The notes under the pieces are model-generated. The model had not been told where the DNA came from. It saw only the letters and a list, made by a program, of their open reading frames with translations, and did no database searches. The translations under genes were made by a program, and so were the position numbers. From Gammaproteobacteria bacterium (GTDB lineage: Bacteria > Pseudomonadota > Gammaproteobacteria > Steroidobacterales > Steroidobacteraceae), in NCBI GenBank assembly GCA_016707425.1, contig JADJHU010000008.1, positions 73,507-137,506 on the forward strand: a DNA stretch of 64,000 bases. Direction: 5' to 3'. Every line of letters starts with the position of its first letter. The stretch's first letter is position 1. Shown here one piece after another: positions 53,973-64,000 of the stretch.

Positions 53973-55187
53973 TCAATCCGTGCGCAGGTGCATGGCGCGA
54001 CGCACCTCGTCCATGGTCGTGCGCGCGGCGTCGCGCGCCTTCTCGCTGCCTTCTGCGAGAATCGTGCGTATGAGCTCCCCGTTCTCGACGAACTCCTGTG
54101 CGCGCCGGCGCATCGCCGTCACTTCCGCCACCACGCGCTCGATCAGCGGCTTCTTGCAGTCCAGACAGCCGATGCTCGCGGTACGACAGCCGTTCGCGGC
54201 CCACGCCTGCGTCGCCTCATCCGAGTAGATGCGATGCAGATCGAAAACCGGGCACTTGTCCGGGTCGCCCGGATCCGTCCGCCGCACGCGTGCCGGGTCA
54301 GTCTGCATCGTCCGGAGCTTCTGCGCGACGCTGTCCGGGTCCTCGCGCAGCCCTATGGTGTTGCCGTAGGACTTCGACATCTTGCGCCCGTCCGTGCCCG
54401 GGACGCGCGGAGCCTTCGTGAGCAGGACCTGCGGCTCGGGGAGGATGGCGACGCTCGAGCCCTCCAGATACCCGAGCAGCCGTTCGCGATCGGCCACCGT
54501 GATGTGCGTGTGGCTCCGGATCATTTCCCGGGCGCGCTCGAGGGCCGCCGCATCCCCGGACTCCTGGAACTGGCGGCGCAGCTGCCGGTACAGCGTGGCA
54601 TTGCGCCCGCCGAGACTCTTGATGGCCCGTTCCGCCTTGGACTCGAATTCGGGTTCCTGGCCACAGAGGTGATTGAAGCGCCGTGCGATCTCCCGCGTGA
54701 TCTCGACATGCGCCACCTGGTCCTCGCCGACCGGCACGTAGGTCGGCCGATAGATCAGGATGTCTGCACTCTGCAGCAGCGGATAACCGAGAAAGCCATA
54801 GGTCGCGAGGTCCTTCTCGCGCAGCTGCTGCTGCTGGTCCTTGTAGGTCGGTACGCGCTCGAGCCAGGAAACCGGTGTGATCATGGAGAGCAACAGGTGC
54901 AGCTCGGCATGCTCGATCACCTGCGACTGCACGAAGATCGTCGCCACACCCGGGTTCAGTCCGGCAGCCAGCCAGTCGATCACCATCTCGTGCGTGTTGA
55001 CAGGCAGGCGCGAGGTGTCGGCATAGTCGGTCGTGAGCGCGTGCCAGTCTGCGACGAAAAAATAGCACTCGTACTGATACTGCAGATCCACCCAGCTCTT
55101 GAGTGCCCCGTGGTAGTTGCCGAGGTGCAGCTGCCCCGTCGGGCGCATGCCGGAGAGCACGCGCTTGCCCTGGAGACTGGCGCTCAT
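53973..55187 (-). CDS. trpS: Tryptophanyl-tRNA synthetase, long form with Fe-S-type cysteine motif
   Basis: 404 residues, about 70 more than E. coli TrpRS. The HIGH-like 'PTGQLHLGNYHGALKSW' lies near 16-32, 'FLGYPLLQSADILIYRPTYV' near 131-150 and KMSKS near 268. Four cysteines, C312, C334, C341 and C344, give C-x21-C-x6-C-x2-C, close to the C-x22-C-x6-C-x2-C site that binds a [4Fe-4S] cluster in Thermotoga TrpRS. It charges tRNA-Trp and is cotranscribed with scpAB. Confidence 0.95.
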   Translation of the reverse strand: MSASLQGKRVLSGMRPTGQLHLGNYHGALKSWVDLQYQYECYFFVADWHALTTDYADTSRLPVNTHEMVIDWLAAGLNPGVATIFVQSQVIEHAELHLLLSMITPVSWLERVPTYKDQQQQLREKDLATYGFLGYPLLQSADILIYRPTYVPVGEDQVAHVEITREIARRFNHLCGQEPEFESKAERAIKSLGGRNATLYRQLRRQFQESGDAAALERAREMIRSHTHITVADRERLLGYLEGSSVAILPEPQVLLTKAPRVPGTDGRKMSKSYGNTIGLREDPDSVAQKLRTMQTDPARVRRTDPGDPDKCPVFDLHRIYSDEATQAWAANGCRTASIGCLDCKKPLIERVVAEVTAMRRRAQEFVENGELIRTILAEGSEKARDAARTTMDEVRRAMHLRTD

Positions 55188-55259
55188 GCGGCCGCAGACG
55201 GCATCGGATTCGGCGCGGAGAGTCGGAGGCGATGCGGCTCGATCGGCATGATGAGTGAA

Positions 55260-55928
55260 TTATACCCGAGCCTCGGCCGTCACCCCGAGGCGCGACAGGC
55301 TGCCCTTGCCGGCGCGCACGATGGCCGGCGGCGTGACGGCGAGATCGACCACAGTGGTCGGCTCGATGCCGCAGTGACCGCCGTCGAGGATCGCGTCGAG
55401 CGCCTGATCGAGGCGCGCGCGGATCTCCTCGCCGTCCGTGAGCGGCAGCGAACTGCCCGGCAGGAGCAGAGTCGAGCTCATCAGCGGCTCGCCCAGCTCG
55501 GCGAGCAGCATCTGCGGAACCGGGTGGTCGGGGACACGGATCCCTATGGTACGTCGCCGCTCGTGCTGCAGGCGCCGTGGCGTCTCGCGCGTCGCCGGCA
55601 GCAGAAAAGTGTACGGTCCCGGCGTGCAGGCCTTGAGCAGCCGGAATTGACGCGTATCGAGCCGTGCGAAGCGGGCGACCTCCGTCAGGTCGCGGCACAC
55701 GAGCGTGAAATGGTGATGCCGATCAGTCTGGCGGATGCGCCGCACGCGTTCGAGAGCCGACTTGTTGCCGATCTGACAGCCGAGTGCATAGCACGAGTCC
55801 GTCGGGTAGGCGATCACGCCACCCTCACGGACGACCTCCACCGCCAGACGGATCAGCCGTGGCTGCGGATTTCGGGGGTGAATCTCGAGGTACTGGCTCA
55901 CAGTGCAGAATGCTTCGGGTAGCGGCAT
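55260..55928 (-). CDS. yciO: Sua5/YciO/YrdC-family protein, YciO type
   Basis: 222 residues from ATG 55928, or 213 from GTG 55901, which aligns better with the E. coli start. 'GGVIAYPTDSCYALGCQIGN', 'HHHFTLVCRDLTEVARFARL', 'PGPYTFLLPATRETPRRLQH' and 'IGIRVPDHPVPQMLLAELG' are family segments. YciO resembles the L-threonylcarbamoyl-AMP synthase fold used in t6A tRNA modification, but its own role is unsettled. It is divergent from yciB, with 59 bases between the starts. Confidence 0.88.
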   Translation of the reverse strand: MPLPEAFCTVSQYLEIHPRNPQPRLIRLAVEVVREGGVIAYPTDSCYALGCQIGNKSALERVRRIRQTDRHHHFTLVCRDLTEVARFARLDTRQFRLLKACTPGPYTFLLPATRETPRRLQHERRRTIGIRVPDHPVPQMLLAELGEPLMSSTLLLPGSSLPLTDGEEIRARLDQALDAILDGGHCGIEPTTVVDLAVTPPAIVRAGKGSLSRLGVTAEARV

Positions 55929-55987
55929 GATCGAGGCTTTCCGGTATCATACCCGGCCTTTTCCCTCCGGCTGGACATCCTGACGGC

Positions 55988-56545
55988 ATGCAGACGCTGC
56001 TCGAACTTGCGCCACTCGCCGCCTTTCTCGCCGCCTACTACGCGGCCAACCTGTACGTCGCGACGGCCACCCTGATGGCTGCGATGCTGCTCGTGCTGGC
56101 GATCGATTACGCGCGCGAGCGGCGCATCCCGCCGCTGCACGGCCTGTCGGCCGTGCTGGTGCTGGCTTTCGGGACGGCGACGCTCCTCCTGCACGACCAG
56201 CAGTTCATTCAGTGGAAGCCGACGGTCTTCTTCTGGTTGCTGGCCGTGGCGTTCCTCGCGAGCCGGTGGGTCGGCAAGCGACCTCTGGTGCAGCAGTTCA
56301 TGGAGATTGCCCTCGGCCAGAGTCTCACCGTCCCTGCAACGCTGTGGCAGCGCCTGAATCTGCTCTGGGCGGGCTTCTACGTGCTGCTGGGTGGTGCCAA
56401 TCTTGCTGTGGTCCGGCATGCGAGCCTGCAGTCCTGGGTGAACTTCAAGGTCTTCGGACTGACGCTTGCGACGGTCGCCTTCGTGGCGGCGCAGGTCGTG
56501 TGGCTCACGCGACGCGGCTCGCTCGCCCCGGAGCCTGGCCGGTGA
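55988..56545 (+). CDS. yciB: Intracellular septation protein A (YciB/IspZ)
   Basis: 185 residues with five predicted membrane helices. 'LAAFLAAYYAANLYVATATL', 'FGTATLLLHDQQFIQWKPTV', 'LVQQFMEIALGQSLTVPATL' and 'SWVNFKVFGLTLATVAFVA' are the family's conserved parts. YciB is an inner-membrane protein linked to septation and envelope synthesis. Its stop overlaps the bolA-like GTG by 4 bases. Confidence 0.94.
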   Translation: MQTLLELAPLAAFLAAYYAANLYVATATLMAAMLLVLAIDYARERRIPPLHGLSAVLVLAFGTATLLLHDQQFIQWKPTVFFWLLAVAFLASRWVGKRPLVQQFMEIALGQSLTVPATLWQRLNLLWAGFYVLLGGANLAVVRHASLQSWVNFKVFGLTLATVAFVAAQVVWLTRRGSLAPEPGR

Positions 56546-56805
56546 ATTCGAGTCGTGTGGCACTCATCCGCGAGCTTCTGGCGCGCGAGTTCGAACCGGT
56601 CGAGCTCGACGTCATCGACGACAGCGCGGCACACATCGGACACCCGGGCGCAGCCTCGGGAGCCGGGCACTTCCGCGTGCGCATCGTCTCCACGCGCTTT
56701 GCCGGCCTCGCTCCGCTGGCGCGGCACCGACTCGTGAATTCCTGCCTTGCTGCACTCATGCCGCGCGAAATCCACGCGCTCTCGATCGATGCATATGCTC
56801 CGTAG
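56542..56805 (+). CDS. BolA-family protein
   Basis: 87 residues from GTG 56542, which overlaps the yciB stop (GTGA). 'LAREFEPVELDVIDDSAAHI', 'GAGHFRVRIVSTRFAGLAPL' and 'RHRLVNSCLAALMPREIHAL' give the class-II KH-like BolA fold, with the conserved His before 'HFRVRIVS' and the Cys in 'NSCLA'. BolA proteins act with monothiol glutaredoxins in Fe-S and iron homeostasis and in morphology control. Which E. coli paralogue it equals cannot be decided. Confidence 0.9.
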   Translation: MNSSRVALIRELLAREFEPVELDVIDDSAAHIGHPGAASGAGHFRVRIVSTRFAGLAPLARHRLVNSCLAALMPREIHALSIDAYAP

Positions 56806-56843
56806 ATTTATCGTTAGTTAATCAATCCAACATGGTGAATTTC

Positions 56844-60555
<3,712 letters not shown>

Positions 60556-60573
60556 GTTCGTGCCCCGGGGGTC

Positions 60574-63500
60574 CTACACGGCAGCCAGCCGTACGGCTTC
60601 CTCGACATCCACACTCACGAGCCGCGAGACGCCCGGCTCGCTCATGGTGACACCGAGCAGCTGCGAGGCGAGCTCCATGGTGGTCTTGTTGTGCGTAATG
60701 AAGATGAACTGCACCCGCTGCGACATCTCGCGCACGATGTCGCAGAAGCGCCCGACGTTGTGATCGTCCAGTGGCGCATCCACCTCGTCGAGCAGACAGA
60801 AGGGAGCCGGGTTCAGGTCGAAGATCGAGAACACGAGCGCGACCGCAGTGAGCGCCTTCTCGCCGCCCGACAGCAGATGGATCGTGCTGTTGCGCTTGCC
60901 AGGCGGACGTGCCATGACGGCCACCCCGGCGTCGAGCGGGTCCTCGCCAACCAGCTCGAGATAGGCGTGCCCGCCCCCGAAGAGCCGGGGGAACTTGTCC
61001 TTGAGCCCCTGATTGATGCGCTCGAAGGTGTCCTCGAAGCGCGCCCGCGTCTCCTTGTCGATCCGCTTCATCGCCTGCTCGAGCGTGCCGAGTGCATCCG
61101 TCAGGTCAGAGAACTGCCGGTCGAGATACTCCTTGCGCTTCGTCTGCTCTTCGAGCTCGCCGATGGCGGCGAGGTTCACCTGACCCAGGCGTTCGAGATC
61201 GGCGCGCGTCGCCCCCAGAGCCTCCTCCCATCCCGCCGCGGTCGCGTCGGGAGCGAGCTCGCGCGCCAGTTCGGCGAGATCGAAGGCGGTCGCTGCGAAC
61301 TGTTCGACGAGCGCCTCGCGCCGCACGCGCGTCTCCTGGGCAGCAAGCCGTGCCACCTCCATCGCCTCACGTGCAGTGCTCACGTTCCGCTCGGAGACCA
61401 TGCGCCGTTCATCGAGTGCACGAAGCTCCGCTTCGGCGCTCTCGAGCGCCTGCCGTGCAGCCGCCAGCCCGCTCTCGACCTCGAGGCGACGCGCGAGGAA
61501 GTCCGCGAGCTGCGTCTCGAGCTCATGGATCGGCCGATCGGCGCCCGCGAGTTCGCGCTCCAGGTCACCGATGCGCACGGCGAGCTGCGCGGACTGCTCG
61601 CGGGCGCGGTCGAGCCCCATGCTGACCGATCGTTCACTCGAGCGCCGCGACTCGAGCTTCACGAGCAGATCGCGCGCCACATGCTGCGCCGCCTGCGCCC
61701 GCGAGCGCGCGTCGGCAAGTTCCTGACGGCGCTCCTCGCGCTGCGCTTCCATGTCCGGGCGGCGGCGATCGAGCGCATCGAGCGCGGCCAGTCCCCCATC
61801 GAGCTCGTCATGCGCGACCCGCAACGCCGCCTGCGTCGCCTCGATCTCATGCGCCACCTCGCCCGCCTCCTCAGCGAGCCGCTCACGCCGCCGGGCCGCC
61901 TCCTGCGCGCGGGCGCGCAGCCCTTCCAGCTGCCTGAGAAGATCCGCGTGTTCGCGGTGCATTCCCTGGATGCGATGCTGGATCTGGTCGCGCTCACGCT
62001 CGGCGCCGAGCAGCGCCTCCCGCAGGGCCGCGAGGCGCCCCTCGAGCTCCCCGACGCCTGCCTCGGCTGCGAGAGACGCACCGCGCAAAGTCTTCAGACG
62101 GTGCTCCCGCTCGATGACACCCGCGTGCTGATCCGCACCGCGATTGACCCGCAGCCACGAACGCCCGAGCCATTCGCCTTCGCGCGTGATGACGGATTCG
62201 CCGGCACCGAGAGAACGACGCATCTGCAGTGCATCGGCGAGCGAACCGGCGGTACGCACCATGGAAAGCAGCGCACGCATGGGAGCCGGTCCCTGCACGA
62301 ACGCGGCGAGCGATCCGCGGGGCACGTCTCCCGGGTCCGCATCGCTGCGCTCGACCAGCGCCACGCGCCCTCCACCGAGCCCGTCGAGCGTGGCGGAGAG
62401 CTCATCGAGCCCGTCGACGCACACCGCCTCGAGATAGTCGCCGAGCGCGGTCTCGACGGCCCGCTCCCACCCCCCACTCACGTCCAGGGTCTCGGCGATG
62501 CGCGGTCGCTCCGCGAGCCCGCTCGTGGCGAGCCATTCGCCGGCCCGACCCGCAGCGCGCCCAAGAGCCGCGTTCTGCAGCGCTTCGAGCGACAGCAGCT
62601 CGGCGCGTACCCGCTCCCGCTCACCCCGCGCCAGCTCGAGCTGCCGCTCGGCAGCGAGCTGTGCGCCACGCACGTCCTGTACCTGCCCGAGCGCTGCACT
62701 CAGGGCATTCGCAAGCTCGTCGCCCGCCTGCCGGGCGGCTGCCTCCCGGTCGATGAGCGCTGCGAGCGGCACCTCGGCATTCTGGGCCGCGAGTGCATCG
62801 CGCTCGATCCCGAGGCGATCGGACTGACTCGTGAGGCGCCGCAACTGGTTCTCGAGCTGCTCGATGCGCGCACGTTCCACCTGGGTGGTCTGATGTGCCG
62901 CACCGAGCTCGCGATTGAACTCCTCCCACGCCTGCTGCCAGATGCTTACGGCCTTCTCCGCGTCAGCCTGTGCCTCGACGGCCGCGACCTCTGCCTGCTG
63001 TGCGCCGGCAAGCTCCGGTTCTAGACGAGCGATCTCGGCGTGCGCTTCCGCCAGCATGCGCCCATCCCGTTCGATGTGCGCACCGACGTCGGCCGCTCCC
63101 ACCCGCGCCTGGGCGAGATCGCCCCGCTGGCGCTCACGCAGCTCGCGCGCATGCAGGAGGGTCTGCTCGGTGCGGCTGATGTCGGCGCCGATCGAATAGT
63201 GGCGGCCCTGGACAAGGCTCAGCGTCTCGCCCTGCTCGGTGTGGAAACCGCGCTGCTTCTCGATGGCTGCCTCCGCAGCCCGCTGGTCGGCAAGTGCCTC
63301 CTGCATCGCGAGCTCGCGCATCCGCACCGCGCCATCCTGCACCTCGGCGCTCGAGTCGAGATCACGCAGCTTCAGCGCCAGGAGCTCGGCCGACAGCCGC
63401 CGCTCGCGCTCCTTGCACACCTGATGACGCCTCGCCGTGACCGCCTGGCGCTGCAGGTGACGGATCTGCTTCTCGACTTCGTCGCGAAGGTCCTGCAGGC

Positions 63501-64000
63501 GCTCGAGGTTCTCGCGTGTATCGGCGATGCGCGATTCGGTCTCGCGTCGACGCTCCTTGTAGCGCGAGATCCCTGCGGCCTCCTCGACGAAGGCCCGCAT
63601 GTCGTCGGCCTTCGCCTCAATAACGCGCAAAATCATGCCCTGCTCGATGATCGCGTAGCTGCGCGAGCCGAGCCCGGTGCCGAGGAACAGCTGCGTGATG
63701 TCCCGGCGCCGGCACCGCGTGCCATTCAGAAAGTAGGCCGAACTGCCATCCCGCGACACCACGCGCTTCAGCGAAACCTCGTTGTAGCCGGCGTAGGCGC
63801 CACCGATCTTGCCATCGGAGTTGTCGAAGAGGAGCTCGACCGAGGCCATGCCGACGGGCTTCCGGGCACTCGAGCCGTTGAAGATCACGTCGGTCATCGA
63901 GTCGCCGCGCAGGTGTTTCGCGGACAGCTCGCCCATCACCCAGCGCACGGCGTCGATGACGTTCGACTTGCCGCAGCCATTCGGACCAACCACTCCGGTC
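60574..64000 (-). CDS. smc: Chromosome segregation ATPase SMC (5' end cut by window)
   Basis: About 1141 residues are visible, with only the first 30 or so missing at the right edge. Walker A 'GVVGPNGCGKSNVIDAVRWV' is at the edge. Two long coiled coils flank a hinge ('TLDVSGGWERAVETALGDYL'), and the C-terminal head has 'LLSGGEKALTAVALVFSIF' and Walker B 'PFCLLDEVDAPLDDHNVGRF'. With ScpA and ScpB, encoded at 52299-53965, it forms the condensin that compacts and segregates the chromosome. Confidence 0.96.
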   Translation of the reverse strand, partial: TGVVGPNGCGKSNVIDAVRWVMGELSAKHLRGDSMTDVIFNGSSARKPVGMASVELLFDNSDGKIGGAYAGYNEVSLKRVVSRDGSSAYFLNGTRCRRRDITQLFLGTGLGSRSYAIIEQGMILRVIEAKADDMRAFVEEAAGISRYKERRRETESRIADTRENLERLQDLRDEVEKQIRHLQRQAVTARRHQVCKERERRLSAELLALKLRDLDSSAEVQDGAVRMRELAMQEALADQRAAEAAIEKQRGFHTEQGETLSLVQGRHYSIGADISRTEQTLLHARELRERQRGDLAQARVGAADVGAHIERDGRMLAEAHAEIARLEPELAGAQQAEVAAVEAQADAEKAVSIWQQAWEEFNRELGAAHQTTQVERARIEQLENQLRRLTSQSDRLGIERDALAAQNAEVPLAALIDREAAARQAGDELANALSAALGQVQDVRGAQLAAERQLELARGERERVRAELLSLEALQNAALGRAAGRAGEWLATSGLAERPRIAETLDVSGGWERAVETALGDYLEAVCVDGLDELSATLDGLGGGRVALVERSDADPGDVPRGSLAAFVQGPAPMRALLSMVRTAGSLADALQMRRSLGAGESVITREGEWLGRSWLRVNRGADQHAGVIEREHRLKTLRGASLAAEAGVGELEGRLAALREALLGAERERDQIQHRIQGMHREHADLLRQLEGLRARAQEAARRRERLAEEAGEVAHEIEATQAALRVAHDELDGGLAALDALDRRRPDMEAQREERRQELADARSRAQAAQHVARDLLVKLESRRSSERSVSMGLDRAREQSAQLAVRIGDLERELAGADRPIHELETQLADFLARRLEVESGLAAARQALESAEAELRALDERRMVSERNVSTAREAMEVARLAAQETRVRREALVEQFAATAFDLAELARELAPDATAAGWEEALGATRADLERLGQVNLAAIGELEEQTKRKEYLDRQFSDLTDALGTLEQAMKRIDKETRARFEDTFERINQGLKDKFPRLFGGGHAYLELVGEDPLDAGVAVMARPPGKRNSTIHLLSGGEKALTAVALVFSIFDLNPAPFCLLDEVDAPLDDHNVGRFCDIVREMSQRVQFIFITHNKTTMELASQLLGVTMSEPGVSRLVSVDVEEAVRLAAV

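Noticed and set aside
55945..55951. Overlapping divergent -10 boxes (TATCAT/TATGAT) between yciO and yciB
   Set aside because: The hexamers are there but no -35 elements are recognisable on either strand, so the match may be chance.

Overview
The window is GC-rich bacterial DNA, almost wholly coding, with no rRNA, tRNA, CRISPR array, insertion sequence or phage gene that I could find, and no gene-free stretch longer than 300 bases. The right half (about 34.7-64 kb) is a conserved housekeeping block typical of Gammaproteobacteria. It includes gyrA-serC-serA-pheA-hisC-aroA-cmk-rpsA-ihfB, then a comEA-like gene and galU, and, on the other side of gyrA, an mtaD-like amidohydrolase, gph, a squalene/phytoene synthase-like gene, yciK, rluB, scpB, scpA, trpS, yciO, yciB, bolA, ppiC, ligA, zipA and smc. 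This order resembles the Xanthomonadales/Nevskiales/Steroidobacterales part of the class. That is inference from gene order, not from a search.

The left half (1 to about 34.4 kb) is a catabolic island built around CoA-thioester chemistry. From left to right it holds: the end of an SDR; an LLM oxidoreductase, acyl-CoA ligase, EthD protein and SMP-30 lactonase; a DUF1800/DUF1501 pair and a YXWGXW lipoprotein; two crotonases, one of the BadI/MenB ring-hydrolase type; a second LLM protein; a flavin/Fe-S ene-reductase; two DDN-type nitroreductase-fold proteins flanking two CaiB/BaiF CoA-transferases; a module of two acyl-CoA dehydrogenases, an acyl-CoA ligase, a MaoC protein, a DUF35-MaoC fusion and a thiolase-like aldolase candidate; a SnoaL-like protein, a TonB receptor, a tandem EthD protein and a PPOX-family protein; an operon of EtfA, DUF35 protein, SCP2-type thiolase and membrane Fe-S quinone oxidoreductase; and, divergent from it, a small unknown protein, another AMP ligase and a dodecin. 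The island reads as uptake (TonB), CoA activation (three ligases, two CoA-transferases), beta-oxidation and side-chain or ring cleavage, with electrons passed from the dehydrogenases through ETF to the quinone pool. The parts resemble actinobacterial sterol/cyclic-acid catabolism, especially the igr-type module (FadE28/29, ChsH1/H2, Ltp2). No ring-hydroxylating oxygenase, P450 or transcriptional regulator lies in the window, so the substrate cannot be named.

Four genes carry a single apparent frameshift each (SMP-30 lactonase, DUF1800, hisC, mtaD-like amidohydrolase). Two of them are in the core block and at least two lie at homopolymer runs, so residual sequencing indels are as likely as true pseudogenes. 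Many neighbouring genes overlap by 4 bases (ATGA, GTGA, TTGA), indicating translational coupling.
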